Part shown: one piece after another, positions 43,707 to 53,222 of the stretch
Layout: every line of letters begins with the position of its first letter
Numbering within the stretch: position 1 is the first letter of the stretch
DNA from: Tessaracoccus flavescens
GTDB taxonomy: Bacteria > Actinomycetota > Actinomycetes > Propionibacteriales > Propionibacteriaceae
Assembly (NCBI RefSeq): GCF_001998865.1
Contig: NZ_CP019607.1
Location: 868,001-932,000, forward strand
Reading direction: 5' to 3'
Length of the DNA: 64,000 nucleotides
Notes under the pieces: generated by a model
The model's database searches: none
Seen by the model: only the letters and a program-made list of their open reading frames with translations
Told to the model about the DNA's origin: nothing
Program-made: the position numbers and the translations under genes

Positions 43707-44360
43707 GTGAGTGCCGTCCTATTCGTCTCCGGAGTCGAACCACCCGAGGCGTTCGCACTGCTCAGCCACAACGTCAGCCGCATCACCTCTACCGCCCAGG
43801 CCCTCCTCGAGGCGGAGTCGGCAGACGTGATCGTGGTCGACGGACGCACCGAACTGGCCAACGCCCGCACCGCCTGCCACACCCTCTCCCAGGGGGCCGG
43901 CACGCCCATCCTGCTGATCGTCGCCGTCAGCGGCCTCGCCGTCCTCTCGCCGGAGTGGGGATTCAACGATTTCATCACCGACGGGTCGGAGCCTGCCGAG
44001 CTCGACGCCCGGCTGAGGGTGTTGACGCGGACCACGTCCGATCCCGACGTGCTGGCCGCCGGCCCGATCAGGGTCGACGGCGCCGCCTACTCCGCCTCGG
44101 TCGACGGCGAGCCGCTCGACCTGACCTACACCGAGTTCGAGCTGCTGCGCTACCTGATGCAGCACCCCGGCCGGGTGTTGTCGCGCGAGACGCTCGTCAG
44201 CCAGGTGTGGGGCTATGACTACTACGGGGGCACCCGCACGGTCGACGTACACGTGCGCCGACTCCGGGCTAAGCTCGGCCAGTTCGACCACTACATCGGC
44301 ACAGTGCGTAACGTCGGTTACCGGTTCGCAAGTGCCAGGGAGGCTCATCGTGCTGGTTAA
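43707..44360 (+). CDS. glnR: GlnR-type atypical response regulator
   Basis: 217 residues from GTG 43707, with AGAGGAG upstream. The receiver domain lacks the usual acidic pocket but keeps Asp45 in 'VIVVDGRTEL', as in mycobacterial and streptomycete GlnR, which work without phosphorylation. 'VAVSGLAVLSPEWGFNDFIT' also matches GlnR. An OmpR-type winged helix covers about 118-210 ('LTYTEFELLRYLMQHPGRVLSRETLVSQVWGYDYYGGTRTVDVHVRRLRAKLG'). GlnR controls nitrogen assimilation. The mshD gene follows as in mycobacteria, which supports the call. Confidence 0.88.
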   Translation: MSAVLFVSGVEPPEAFALLSHNVSRITSTAQALLEAESADVIVVDGRTELANARTACHTLSQGAGTPILLIVAVSGLAVLSPEWGFNDFITDGSEPAELDARLRVLTRTTSDPDVLAAGPIRVDGAAYSASVDGEPLDLTYTEFELLRYLMQHPGRVLSRETLVSQVWGYDYYGGTRTVDVHVRRLRAKLGQFDHYIGTVRNVGYRFASAREAHRAG

Positions 44361-45207
44361 TCTGTCGACGCTCACCCCCACCATGCAGGACGCTCTGCGG
44401 CGGTTGGTGGCCGCCATCCGCGACCATGACGGGATCCCACCCATCAACGAGTCCGGATCGCTCGGGATCGACGGCGTCAGGGAGGCCGACTTCTTCTTCA
44501 TGGGGCGCCGCTGCGACCCGTTCGGGTTCGTCTTGTGCGACGAGCGCGACGGGACCCTCCAGGTGGGCGTGCACCCCGACCACCGCAGGAAGGGGGTCGG
44601 CACGGAACTGCTGACCGAGGCGTTGTCGTCCTACCCTGATTTCACCGCGTGGGCGTTCGGAACGCTGCCCGGGGCCGACGAACTCGCCGCCCGGGTGCGG
44701 ATGGAGCCCGTCCGCCAACTGCTGCGCATGGAGCGCCCGCTCGCACCCGCGGGCCAGGCCCCGGCCGAGGCGGAGGGCTACGAGATCGTCACCTACGATC
44801 CCGCCGACCGCGAGGCGATCGTCGCCCTCAACGCGGCAGCCTTCTCGCACCACCCGGAACAGGGAAGGCTCACCGTCGCCGAGTTCGAGGACCTGACGAG
44901 GCAGGACTGGTTCGACCCGGCCGGCCTGTTCGTGGCGCGCCGCGACGGCGAGGTCGCAGGCTTCCACTGGACGAAGCAGCACGGCGACGGTCTCGGTGAG
45001 GTCTATGTCATCGCCGTCGCCCCGGAGCACGAGGGACGGGGCCTCGGCCGCGTCCTGTTGCAGCGCGGCCTCGACCATCTCGCGGGCAGCGGGGACGAGC
45101 GCGTCCAGCTCTACGTGGAAGCGGACCAGGAGCGTGTGGTACGCATGTACGAGCGCGCCGGCTTCACCGTCGGCCAGGTCGACACCAGTTACCGCAGAAA
45201 GGGATGA
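44350..45207 (+). CDS. mshD: mycothiol synthase
   Basis: 285 residues from GTG 44350, with GGGAGG upstream, overlapping glnR by 11 bases. Two tandem GNAT domains are visible: the N-terminal one has '[19 protein letters not shown]'. The active C-terminal one has '[11 protein letters not shown]', 'GFHWTKQH', '[22 protein letters not shown]' and '[19 protein letters not shown]'. It acetylates cysteinyl-glucosaminyl-inositol to complete mycothiol. The mycothione reductase gene also lies in this window. Confidence 0.93.
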   Translation: MLVNLSTLTPTMQDALRRLVAAIRDHDGIPPINESGSLGIDGVREADFFFMGRRCDPFGFVLCDERDGTLQVGVHPDHRRKGVGTELLTEALSSYPDFTAWAFGTLPGADELAARVRMEPVRQLLRMERPLAPAGQAPAEAEGYEIVTYDPADREAIVALNAAAFSHHPEQGRLTVAEFEDLTRQDWFDPAGLFVARRDGEVAGFHWTKQHGDGLGEVYVIAVAPEHEGRGLGRVLLQRGLDHLAGSGDERVQLYVEADQERVVRMYERAGFTVGQVDTSYRRKG

Positions 45208-47288
45208 CCGTGAGCGAGACGCCGCTGCCGGCCGACCGGTATCTCGACCGCGAGCTCTCCTGGCTCGCGTTCAACGACCGGGTGCTCGACCAGGCCCGCG
45301 ACGGCGACCGGGTGCCGCTCATCGAGCGGGCCAAGTTCCTGGCGATCTTCTCCTCGAATTTGGACGAGTTCTTCATGGTTCGCGTCGCCGGGCTGAAACG
45401 CCGCATCGCCGCCGGTGTCGCCGTCCCCACCCCTGCGGGAAAGATGCCGGGCGAGCTGCACAACGAACTGCTCGACCGGGTCGCTGAGCTCGTCGCCGAG
45501 CAGTCGCGCGTGTTCAGCGAAGACGTCCGGCCCGCGCTGGCCGCCGAGGGCATCGAGATCCTCGGCTGGGACCAGCTCACCGCAGCCGAGAAGGACCGGA
45601 TGCGCGCGATGTTCGCCGAGCGGATCTTCCCGGTCCTGACCCCGCTCGCGGTCGACCCTTCGCACCCGTTCCCCTACATCTCAGGCCTCTCGCTCAGCCT
45701 CGCCGTGCTGCTGCGTAATCCCGCCACCGGCGCCAAGCAGTTCGCCCGGGTGAAGGTGCCGCCGCTGCTTTCGCGCTTCGTGAAGCTCGCCGAGGGCCGC
45801 TACCTTCCGCTGGAGGAGATCATCTCGAGGCATCTCGGGCAGCTCTTCACCGGCATGCAGGTGCAGTCCTACACGTCGTTCCGGGTGACCAGGAACGAGG
45901 ACATCGAGGTCGAGGAGGACGATGCGGAGAACCTCCTGTTCGCCCTCGAGCGCGAGCTGCTGCGCCGCAAGGTCGGCCGCCCTCCGGTGCGCCTCGAGGT
46001 CGAGGACAGCATCGACGAGGAGATGCTCGACATGCTGATGGCTGAGCTCGACGTCACCGAGAGCGAGGTCTTCCGGCTTCCGGCGCCCCTCGATCTGACC
46101 GGGCTGTTCGCGCTCGGCGACTCGAAGCGCGAGGACCTGAAGTACCCGAACTTCCTGCCCATCACCCATCCCGACCTCGCCCAGGTCGAGAGCGCCCGCC
46201 CGGCAGACATGTTCAAGGCGCTGAAGCTGCGCGACGTGCTCGTCCAGCACCCGTACGACTCGTTCGCCACGTCGGTGCAGCGCTTCATCGAGCAGGCCGC
46301 CGCCGACCCGGCCGTCCTCGCGATCAAGCAGACCCTGTACCGGACCTCTGGTGACTCCCCCATCGTCGACGCCCTGATCGAGGCCGCCCAGGCAGGCAAA
46401 CAGGTGCTGGCCATCGTCGAGATCAAGGCCCGCTTCGACGAGCAGAACAACATCGGCTGGGCGCGGAAGCTGGAGAAGTACGGCGTCCACGTCGTCTACG
46501 GCATGGTCGGCCTCAAGACCCACTGCAAGCTTTCTCTCGTGGTGCGTGAGGAGGCAGACGGGCTCCGTCGCTACGCCCACATCGGCACCGGCAACTACAA
46601 CCCGAAGACCGCGCGCATGTACGAGGACATGGGCCTGCTGACGTCGAACCCGATCATCACCGACGACGTCGCGCGCCTGTTCAACCACCTCTCCGGCATG
46701 ACCCAGGAGACGCACTACCGCCGGCTGCTCGTCGCGCCGCACGGCATCCGCAAGGGGCTGATCGACTACATCAACGGGGAGATCGCCAACCACCAGGCTG
46801 GCAAGCCGTCGGGGATCAGGATCAAGGTCAACTCCGTGGTCGACGAGGCCATCATCGACGCGCTGTACCGAGCCTCGCAGGCCGGGGTGCCCGTCGACAT
46901 GTGGATCCGCGGCATCTGCACCATCCGGCCAGGCGTCGAGGGCCTGAGCGAGAACATCAGGGTGCGCTCCATCCTCGGCCGCTTCCTCGAGCACTCTCGG
47001 ATCTTCTGGTTCGCGGGCGGCGGCAAGCCGATCGTCGGGATCGGGTCGGCCGACATGATGCACCGCAACCTCGACCGTCGCGTCGAGGCGATCGTCTCGC
47101 TGTCCAACCCGGCCCACATCCGCCAGATCGAAGAACTCTTCGATCGCGCGTTCTCCCCGGAGACCGTGCACTGGGAACTGCGTGACTCCGTCTGGACGGC
47201 GCACACGACCGACGAGGAAGGCAAGCTGCTGACCGATCTGCAGGACACCCTCATCCAGCAGGCCGCGGCACGTCGATCGTCACGATGA
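45204..47288 (+). CDS. ppk: polyphosphate kinase
   Basis: 694 residues from ATG 45204 (ATGA overlap with mshD). Domains in order: N-terminal helical '[16 protein letters not shown]', head domain '[18 protein letters not shown]', and two phospholipase D-like catalytic domains. The autophosphorylated His is in '[24 protein letters not shown]', and '[34 protein letters not shown]' marks the C-terminal domain. It makes polyphosphate from ATP reversibly. It is coupled to the Nudix/phosphatase gene, and the PHO-box pst operon follows, giving a phosphate storage and uptake block. Confidence 0.97.
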   Translation: MTVSETPLPADRYLDRELSWLAFNDRVLDQARDGDRVPLIERAKFLAIFSSNLDEFFMVRVAGLKRRIAAGVAVPTPAGKMPGELHNELLDRVAELVAEQSRVFSEDVRPALAAEGIEILGWDQLTAAEKDRMRAMFAERIFPVLTPLAVDPSHPFPYISGLSLSLAVLLRNPATGAKQFARVKVPPLLSRFVKLAEGRYLPLEEIISRHLGQLFTGMQVQSYTSFRVTRNEDIEVEEDDAENLLFALERELLRRKVGRPPVRLEVEDSIDEEMLDMLMAELDVTESEVFRLPAPLDLTGLFALGDSKREDLKYPNFLPITHPDLAQVESARPADMFKALKLRDVLVQHPYDSFATSVQRFIEQAAADPAVLAIKQTLYRTSGDSPIVDALIEAAQAGKQVLAIVEIKARFDEQNNIGWARKLEKYGVHVVYGMVGLKTHCKLSLVVREEADGLRRYAHIGTGNYNPKTARMYEDMGLLTSNPIITDDVARLFNHLSGMTQETHYRRLLVAPHGIRKGLIDYINGEIANHQAGKPSGIRIKVNSVVDEAIIDALYRASQAGVPVDMWIRGICTIRPGVEGLSENIRVRSILGRFLEHSRIFWFAGGGKPIVGIGSADMMHRNLDRRVEAIVSLSNPAHIRQIEELFDRAFSPETVHWELRDSVWTAHTTDEEGKLLTDLQDTLIQQAAARRSSR

Positions 47289-48157
47289 GCAAGAGCATCA
47301 AGATCCGCGCCGCCGGGGCCGTCGTCCTCCGCGGCGAGGGTGACGACCGTGAGGTCCTCGCCGTACACCGGCAGCGCTACGACGACTGGTCGCTCCCGAA
47401 GGGCAAGGGGAAGGTCGACGAGCTCGCGCCACACACCGCGATCCGCGAGGTGCTCGAGGAGACCGGCTACTGCGTGCGGCTCGGGCTGCGGCTGCCTTCG
47501 ATGCGCTACCAGGTGTCGAAGGGCCCGAAGAAGGTCGAGTACTGGCGCGCCGAGATCGTCGAGGAGGTCGGCTTCGAGCCGAGCAACGAGGTCGACCGGG
47601 TCCGCTGGATGCCGATCCACAAGGCCATGCGCAAGCTCACCTACACCGACGAACGGCGGGTGCTCTCGGCCGCCCTGCTGAAGCCGACCACCACCCCGCT
47701 CGTACTCGTGCGCCACGGTAAGGCGATGCTGCGCAAGGACTGGAGCGGCAGGGACCAGGAGCGACGCCTAACGGCGCGCGGTCGCCGTCAGGCCGCGGTG
47801 CTCAGCCAGTTGCTCGGCGCGTACGGCGTCGACTCGCTGGTGTCGTCGTCGTCCACCCGTTGCGTGGAGACGCTGCGGCCGTACGCCCTCGAGCGGGACC
47901 TGCAGATCGTCACCGAGGACGTGCTCACCGAGGAGGAGGGCACCGTCCGGCCGAAGGACGTGCGGCGCTTCACGTCGAGGCTGCTCGACTCCATCGAGGT
48001 GCCGACCGCCGTGTGCGGGCACCGGCCGGTGCTGCCTTCGATGTTCGAGGGCCTCGGTCTCGATCCCCGCCCCATGGTCGTCGGGGAGGCGATCGTGGTG
48101 CACCGTGACGCCGCAGGTGAGCGGGTGGCCGTCGAAGTTCACAAGCCGACGGCGTGA
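47285..48157 (+). CDS. mutT1: MutT1-like Nudix hydrolase/histidine phosphatase fusion
   Basis: 290 residues, start overlapping the ppk stop (ATGA). The Nudix box spans residues 40-62 in the form G-x5-E-x7-REVLEETGY. The second domain is a phosphoglycerate-mutase-like histidine phosphatase: '[10 protein letters not shown]' (Arg144-His145) and 'VCGHRP' (His247). Mycobacterial MutT1 with this layout breaks down 8-oxo-dGTP and diadenosine polyphosphates. Coupling to ppk may tie nucleotide-polyphosphate cleansing to polyphosphate synthesis. Confidence 0.9.
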   Translation: MSKSIKIRAAGAVVLRGEGDDREVLAVHRQRYDDWSLPKGKGKVDELAPHTAIREVLEETGYCVRLGLRLPSMRYQVSKGPKKVEYWRAEIVEEVGFEPSNEVDRVRWMPIHKAMRKLTYTDERRVLSAALLKPTTTPLVLVRHGKAMLRKDWSGRDQERRLTARGRRQAAVLSQLLGAYGVDSLVSSSSTRCVETLRPYALERDLQIVTEDVLTEEEGTVRPKDVRRFTSRLLDSIEVPTAVCGHRPVLPSMFEGLGLDPRPMVVGEAIVVHRDAAGERVAVEVHKPTA

Positions 48158-48232
48158 GGCGCGGGCCGGAACCTCGCGCTGAGCACGTCTTTTAGCGCAT
48201 CCGGGGCTCCGCGGACCGAAAGCTCGATCCCC

Positions 48233-48254
48233 GTTCACCTTCTGTTAACCCAAC
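48233..48254 (+). promoter_or_regulatory. PHO box upstream of pstS
   Basis: Two 11-base direct repeat units, GTTCACCTTCT and GTTAACCCAAC, match the streptomycete PhoP box built on GTTCACC repeats. They lie about 110 bases before pstS, where PhoP would activate the promoter in phosphate starvation. No phoR-phoP pair is in the window. Confidence 0.8.
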
Positions 48255-48361
48255 GTGGCCGATCGCGTTACTTTCCAGGCATAGCGTCCCAGACGAAGCC
48301 GGAACACCGGCACAGACCCCCAGGGGTCGAAGCGTTCACACTTCGGAAGGTAATTCCCCGA

Positions 48362-49471
48362 ATGAAGATTCGTCTCACCGCCGCGCTCGGCATCACCGCC
48401 GCTCTGCTGCTGTCCGCCTGCGCCACCAACGAGGGCACCCCTCCTGCCACCAACGGCAACGACGGTTCGACGTCGTCCTCCGGCTCGGCCCCGGCCTCGA
48501 CGCTGGAGGGCACGCTCTCCGGCAAGGGAGCCTCGTCGGCGAAGGTCGCCCAGGAGACCTGGATCGCCGCCTTCCAGACCGCGAACCCGGGCGTGACCGT
48601 CAACTACTCCCCCGACGGCTCCGGCGCCGGGCGTGAGGCCTTCATGGGCGGCGGCGCCGACTTCGCCGGCTCCGACCGCGCTCTGAAGACCGACGAGAAC
48701 GTGGCTGGCGCCTTCAAGGGCTGCAAGCCCGAGTCGCTCGCGATCGACGTTCCGGTCTACATCTCCCCCATCGCCGTCATCTTCAACGTCGAGGGCGTCA
48801 CCGACCTCAACCTGACCCCCGAGGTGCTCGCCAAGATCTTCCACGGCGAGATCAAGAACTGGAACGACCCGGCCATCGCCGCGCTCAACCCGGACGCCAC
48901 CTTCCCGGATCAGGCGATCACCGCCGTGCACCGCTCCGACGAGTCGGGCACCACCGAGAACTTCACCGACTACCTGAGCGTCGCCGCCGAGGGCGTGTGG
49001 ACCGAGGAGCCGTCGGGCGACTGGCCGCTGCAGGGTGGCGAGGCCGCGAAGGGCACCTCCGGTGTCGTCGCTGCGGTCACCGGCGGCAAGGGCACGATCG
49101 GCTACGCCGACGCCTCCCAGGCAGGCGAGGCCGGCATCGCGAAGGTCGGCCCCGAGGGCAGGTTCGAGGCTCCGACCGAGGAGGCCGCCGCGGCCGCCGT
49201 CGAGAACTCCCCGCTGGAGGAGGGCCGCGAGGCCAACGACATCGCGATCAAGCTCGACCGCAAGGCCGAGGGTTACCCGATCGTCCTGGTGTCGTACGGC
49301 ATCGCCTGCGCGGAGTACGCTGACAGCGCCAAGGCTGAGCTCGTGAAGGGCTACCTCGGCTACATCGCGTCTGAGGAGGGCCAGAATGCCGCCGCCGAGT
49401 CGGCCGGTTCGGCGCCTCTCTCCGACGCACTGCGCGAGAAGGTTCTGGCCGCGATCGACACGATCAAGTGA
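48362..49471 (+). CDS. pstS: phosphate ABC transporter, substrate-binding lipoprotein PstS
   Basis: 369 residues. Lipobox Cys20 ('ALLLSACATN') then a Ser/Thr/Gly linker. The phosphate-binding fold shows 'LSGKGASSAKVAQETWIAAFQTANPGVTVNYSPDGSGAGREAFMGGGADFAGSD' and 'VHRSDESGTTENFTDYL', which supply the Ser/Thr/Asp ligands to phosphate. It captures Pi outside the membrane for PstCAB. A strong hairpin after it probably sets its excess over the membrane genes. Confidence 0.96.
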   Translation: MKIRLTAALGITAALLLSACATNEGTPPATNGNDGSTSSSGSAPASTLEGTLSGKGASSAKVAQETWIAAFQTANPGVTVNYSPDGSGAGREAFMGGGADFAGSDRALKTDENVAGAFKGCKPESLAIDVPVYISPIAVIFNVEGVTDLNLTPEVLAKIFHGEIKNWNDPAIAALNPDATFPDQAITAVHRSDESGTTENFTDYLSVAAEGVWTEEPSGDWPLQGGEAAKGTSGVVAAVTGGKGTIGYADASQAGEAGIAKVGPEGRFEAPTEEAAAAAVENSPLEEGREANDIAIKLDRKAEGYPIVLVSYGIACAEYADSAKAELVKGYLGYIASEEGQNAAAESAGSAPLSDALREKVLAAIDTIK

Positions 49472-49489
49472 CCTCAACCACCTGAGACG

Positions 49490-49529
49490 CAGCGACGCGC
49501 CCTCCCGGGACAGGGTGGGCGCGTCGCTG
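49490..49529 (+). terminator. intercistronic hairpin between pstS and pstC
   Basis: CAGCGACGCGCCC and GGGCGCGTCGCTG make a perfect 13-bp stem. It sits 18 bases after pstS inside the operon and should stop part of the transcripts or protect the pstS 3' end, raising PstS over PstCAB. Confidence 0.7.
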
Positions 49530-49574
49530 TGACTTCGGTCCGCACCACGTAAGCACCTTCCAGGAGACACGACC

Positions 49575-50558
49575 ATGTCCACCGACACCACGGAGCCGAG
49601 CAGGCAGGATGAGCAGGCGGCGCCCGCCTCCCTTCTGCGCAGCGCCAAGCGCTTCGGCGACTCCCTCTTCCGCTCCATCACGACGGCGTCGGGCGGCCTG
49701 ATCCTCCTCATCCTCCTCGCGGTGGCCTTCTTCCTGGTCGCCCTGTCGGTGCCGGCTCTCACCGAGCCGCCCGAGGATCTGCCCTACGGGCCGTTCTGGT
49801 CGTGGGTGCTCCCCTACGCGCTCGGCACGATCTGGGCCGCGGCGCTCGCGATGCTGTTCGCGGTACCGGTGGCGATCGGCGTCGCACTGTTCATCACCCA
49901 CTACGCGCCCCGCCGTCTCGCGCAGGGGCTCGGCTACATCATCGACCTGCTCGCCGCCGTCCCGTCGGTCGTGTTCGGCCTGTGGGGCATCAACGTCCTC
50001 GCCCCGATGGTGCAGCCGATCTACACCTGGCTCAACGCCAACCTCGGCGGGGTCCCGGTGTTCAGCATCTTCTTCGGCGGCCAGGTCTCCGGCACCGGAC
50101 GCACCATCCTCACCGCGGCCATCGTGCTCGCGGTGATGGTGCTTCCGATCATCACCGCCGTCACCCGCGAGGTGTTCCTGCAGACGCCGAGGCTCCACGA
50201 GGAGGCCTCCCTCGCGCTCGGCGCCACCCGCTGGGAGATGATCCGCCAGGCGGTGCTGCCCTTCGGCATGCCGGGCATCGTGTCGGCCTGCATGCTCGGC
50301 CTCGGCCGCGCGCTCGGCGAGACGATGGCGGTGGCCATGGTGCTCTCCCCAGGTGACGGCTTCCACCTGAAGCTGCTCACCTCGTCGAACCCGAACTCGA
50401 TCGCCGCGAACATCGCGCTGAAGTTCCCCGAGGCCTACGGGCTCGGCGTGAACCAGCTGATCGCCTCCGGCCTGGTCCTGTTCGTGATCACCCTCGTCGT
50501 CAACATGGCCGCCCGGGCGATCATCGCCAGCCGCGCCGAGTTCTCTGGAGCGAACTGA
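49575..50558 (+). CDS. pstC: phosphate ABC transporter permease PstC
   Basis: 327 residues with six main helices after a polar N-terminus. Family features: 'YALGTIWAAALAMLFAVPVAIGVALFITHY', 'IDLLAAVPSVVFGLWGINVLAP' and the EAA loop 'EEASLALGATRWEMIRQAVLPFGMPGI'. It forms the channel with PstA. Its stop and the pstA start share a base (TGATG). Confidence 0.96.
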   Translation: MSTDTTEPSRQDEQAAPASLLRSAKRFGDSLFRSITTASGGLILLILLAVAFFLVALSVPALTEPPEDLPYGPFWSWVLPYALGTIWAAALAMLFAVPVAIGVALFITHYAPRRLAQGLGYIIDLLAAVPSVVFGLWGINVLAPMVQPIYTWLNANLGGVPVFSIFFGGQVSGTGRTILTAAIVLAVMVLPIITAVTREVFLQTPRLHEEASLALGATRWEMIRQAVLPFGMPGIVSACMLGLGRALGETMAVAMVLSPGDGFHLKLLTSSNPNSIAANIALKFPEAYGLGVNQLIASGLVLFVITLVVNMAARAIIASRAEFSGAN

Positions 50559-51637
50559 TGCCCGGAACCGCCACCGCCGCGCCGAAGACGCGCAACGTCC
50601 TCACCTCTGCCCAGCTGCCGAAGTACACGACGCTCGCCCTGCTCGTCACCGCGCTCGCCGTCTCCTTCGGCATCCTCGCCGTCCTCGGAGCGGCCTCCTG
50701 GCTCTCGGGTATCGCGCTCGGCGCCGCGCTCTTCTACGTGACGAGCTACGCCCTGTCCGCCGCCGTCGAGGGCACCCGCAAGGCGAAGGACCGGCTGGCC
50801 CGCAACGTCGTGACCGGCTTCTTCATCCTCGCGCTCTTCCCGCTGGTCTCGCTGGTGTGGGGCACCGTGTCGAAGGGCCTCGCCCGCTTCGACGGCGAGT
50901 TCCTCAGCTACTCGATGCGCAACATCGTCGGCGAGGGTGGCGGCGCCGTCCACGCGATCTGGGGAACGCTGATCATCACCGGCCTTGCCACGCTGATCTC
51001 GGTGCCGATCGGTGTGCTGACCGCCATCTTCCTGGTCGAGTACACCAACAACCCCGCCTTCCGGGCGCTCGGCCGCACCATCCGCTTCTTCGTCGACGTG
51101 ATGACCGGCATCCCCTCCATCGTCGCCGGCCTGTTCGCCTACACCATGTTCTCCCTGTTCCTCGGCCCTGGCACCAACAACGGCCTCTCGGGCGCGGTGG
51201 CGCTTTCGGTGCTGATGATCCCCACCGTCGTGCGCTCCACCGAGGAGATGCTGCGCCTCGTCCCGAACGAGTTGCGCGAAGCCTCCTACGCGCTGGGCGT
51301 GCCCAAGTGGCGCACGATCGGCAAGGTCGTGCTGCCGACGTCAATCGCGGGCATCGTCACCGGCGTCGTCCTCGGCATCGCCCGAGTGATCGGCGAGACC
51401 GCCCCGCTGCTGGTCACGGCCGGCATCACGGCGTCGATGAACCTCAACCCGCTCGCCGACCCCATGGCCACCCTCCCGGTGTTCGTCTACTACGAGTACA
51501 CGACCCCCGGAGCCGTCGCCGCCCCGTACATCGAACGCGCCTGGGCCGGTGCGCTCACGTTGATCATCATCGTCATGGGACTGAACCTGATCGGGCGGCT
51601 CATCGCCTGGAGGTTCGCTCCCAAGGCCGGCCGTTGA
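50558..51637 (+). CDS. pstA: phosphate ABC transporter permease PstA
   Basis: 359 residues from ATG 50558. Two extra N-terminal helices precede the standard permease core: 'IWGTLIITGLATLISVPIGVLTAIFLVEY', 'FVDVMTGIPSIVAGLFAY' and the EAA loop 'REASYALGVPKWRTIGKVVLPTSIAGI'. Partner of PstC. The next gene, pstB, follows after 29 bases. Confidence 0.96.
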   Translation: MPGTATAAPKTRNVLTSAQLPKYTTLALLVTALAVSFGILAVLGAASWLSGIALGAALFYVTSYALSAAVEGTRKAKDRLARNVVTGFFILALFPLVSLVWGTVSKGLARFDGEFLSYSMRNIVGEGGGAVHAIWGTLIITGLATLISVPIGVLTAIFLVEYTNNPAFRALGRTIRFFVDVMTGIPSIVAGLFAYTMFSLFLGPGTNNGLSGAVALSVLMIPTVVRSTEEMLRLVPNELREASYALGVPKWRTIGKVVLPTSIAGIVTGVVLGIARVIGETAPLLVTAGITASMNLNPLADPMATLPVFVYYEYTTPGAVAAPYIERAWAGALTLIIIVMGLNLIGRLIAWRFAPKAGR

Positions 51638-51666
51638 CCCGAACGTAGAGAAAGAACTATCAAGCA

Positions 51667-52446
51667 ATGTCCAAGCGCATCGAGATCAGGGATCTCAACA
51701 TCTTCTACAGCAAGTTCCAGGCCGTGCGTGGCGTCAACATGGTCATCGAGCCGCGTTCGGTCACCGCGTTCATCGGGTCGTCCGGCTGCGGCAAGTCGAC
51801 CGTGCTGCGTTCGCTCAACCGCATGCACGAGGTCATCCCTGGCGCGTACTGCCAGGGCGAGGTGCTGCTCGACGGCGTCAACCTGTACGACCCCGCCGTC
51901 GACCCGGTGCGCGTGCGCCGTCAGGTCGGCATGGTGTTCCAGCGGCCCAACCCGTTCCCGACGATGAGCATCAAGGAGAATGTGCTGGCAGGCGCGCGGC
52001 TGAACAACTCGCGCATCTCGCGCTCCGAGGCCGACGACATCGTCGAGCGGTCGCTGCGCGGCGCAAACCTGTGGAAGGAGGTCCAGGACCGTCTGGACCG
52101 CCCCGGGTCGGGCCTGTCGGGCGGTCAGCAGCAGCGACTGTGCATTGCCCGAGCGATCGCGGTCTCCCCCGACGTGCTGCTGATGGACGAGCCGTGCTCC
52201 GCGCTCGACCCGATCTCGACGCTCGCCATCGAGGACCTGATCAAGGAACTCAAGGAGACCTACACCGTCGTGATCGTGACCCACAATATGCAGCAGGCGG
52301 CGCGTGTGTCGGACCAGACGGCGTTCTTCAACCTGAAGGCCCACGGGCAGCCGGGTGAACTGATCGAGATCGGCTCGACGGAGAAGATCTTCCACAACCC
52401 TGACCAGAAGGCCACTGAGGACTACATCACGGGTCGCTTCGGCTGA
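51667..52446 (+). CDS. pstB: phosphate ABC transporter ATPase PstB
   Basis: 259 residues. Walker A 'GSSGCGKST', signature '[14 protein letters not shown]', Walker B '[13 protein letters not shown]' and the H-loop His in '[14 protein letters not shown]' are all present. '[19 protein letters not shown]' is typical of PstB. It drives phosphate uptake. phoU, often next, is absent here; a terminator follows. Confidence 0.97.
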   Translation: MSKRIEIRDLNIFYSKFQAVRGVNMVIEPRSVTAFIGSSGCGKSTVLRSLNRMHEVIPGAYCQGEVLLDGVNLYDPAVDPVRVRRQVGMVFQRPNPFPTMSIKENVLAGARLNNSRISRSEADDIVERSLRGANLWKEVQDRLDRPGSGLSGGQQQRLCIARAIAVSPDVLLMDEPCSALDPISTLAIEDLIKELKETYTVVIVTHNMQQAARVSDQTAFFNLKAHGQPGELIEIGSTEKIFHNPDQKATEDYITGRFG

Positions 52447-52459
52447 TCGAGGTGCGGGG

Positions 52460-52491
52460 AGGCCCGGTGGAGCTGCTGCTCCGCCGGGCCT
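52460..52491 (+). terminator. terminator of the pst operon
   Basis: AGGCCCGG-t-GGAG and CTCC-g-CCGGGCCT pair with one T-G wobble around a CTGCTG loop, followed by TCTGCTTT, 13 bases past the pstB stop. Confidence 0.85.
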
Positions 52492-53188
52492 TCTGCTTTC
52501 GGGGAGAGCTGCTTGCACAGGGAGCACCAGTCTGCCCCGTAGTCCACGACGACATGGCCACCGCCGCGGGGTCGGAGGTGGCACCACGGGCAGCGGCACC
52601 GCCCCTGTTCCCGGTCGCCATCCAGCGCCGCCGCGCGAGGCGGCCCCCGTCGTTCCCGTCACATGAGCAGGACCCCCCCGCGAACGCGCCACCCCTCTTC
52701 CCGTCCCTTGAGCAGGGCCGCCCCGCGCAGCGGCGGCGCCCGTCGTCGAAAGGCCCTCGAACACGTCCACGGTCCGGACCACAGCGCCAAAGTGACCCAC
52801 GATCCCGGCCTCAGCCTCGCGCGACTCGGCCGGAGCCTGCGCAACGGCCCCGAGCACCTCGCTTGCCAGGACGAGAGCCGAGAGAAGCGCAACGAATACG
52901 GCGACGGGCGCTGGGAGTCGGCGCAAGGTCGGGGTCGTCTCCGGCGCGCCCCGCGCCGATCTCAGGGGCGGCCGAGGCGGTCTCGACACCGACCATACGG
53001 GGTCCGCGCACCCCATGGCCTGTAACTGGCCGGCTCCTCGGATCAGCGAACCGGTGGACGGAACTCGCTGGACCGGATCAGGTTCTGTTCGGGGACTCCG
53101 CTTTCGGTTTGGCGCCTGTCCCCCCGCCGCCCGCGGACGGCGCGGGTTCGCCCGGATGTCAATCTCGGAAAATTATTAGAACATCTAT
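52492..53188. other. gene-poor accessory stretch with decayed coding traces
   Basis: No convincing gene spans these 700 bases. On the minus strand a frame about 52420-52660 reads a four-cysteine module, 'CRCPWCHLRPRGGGHVV' then 'GADWCSLCKQ', like a small zinc ribbon or thioredoxin-like remnant. It has no start codon and runs through the pst terminator into pstB. Further up the minus strand (about 52840-52930) an isolated hydrophobic helix appears ('VAVFVALLSALVLASEVLG'). A 45-bp tandem repeat lies inside. The pieces look like remains of lost genes between pst and the DUF222 gene. Confidence 0.45.
52599..52733. repeat. three tandem 45-bp repeats
   Basis: Units begin at 52599, 52644 and 52689. 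Read on the plus strand each encodes a 15-residue PP-[LS]-F-P-type unit, and the last two share FPS-x-EQ. Units 2 and 3 share TTCCCGTC and TGAGCAGG; unit 1 is more diverged. Whether they are translated is unclear. Confidence 0.6.
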
Positions 53189-53216
53189 TTGATTTTTCGC
53201 CAAGTTGCCGTAAACT
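53189..53216 (+). promoter_or_regulatory. leaderless promoter of the DUF222/HNH gene
   Basis: TTGATT (53189-53194) and TAAACT (53211-53216) are 16 bases apart, and the ATG follows the -10 by only six bases. Local sequence is unusually AT-rich. Transcript and coding sequence should start together, as for satD. Confidence 0.55.
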
Positions 53217-53222
53217 CAGCAC

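Noticed and set aside
45681..47204. 507-codon minus-strand open frame
   Set aside because: It is antisense to ppk, with His/Asp/Leu/Arg-rich low-complexity content and no recognisable fold.
52452..53192. 246-codon plus-strand frame after pstB
   Set aside because: It is very rich in Arg and Pro, has no ribosome site, starts inside the pst terminator and matches no fold. Only its 45-bp repeat is reported.
53176..53194. Possible LexA box (GAACATCTATTT) before the DUF222/HNH gene
   Set aside because: 13E12-type genes can be damage-inducible in mycobacteria, but the right half-site differs from GTTC at two of four bases, so it is too weak to call.
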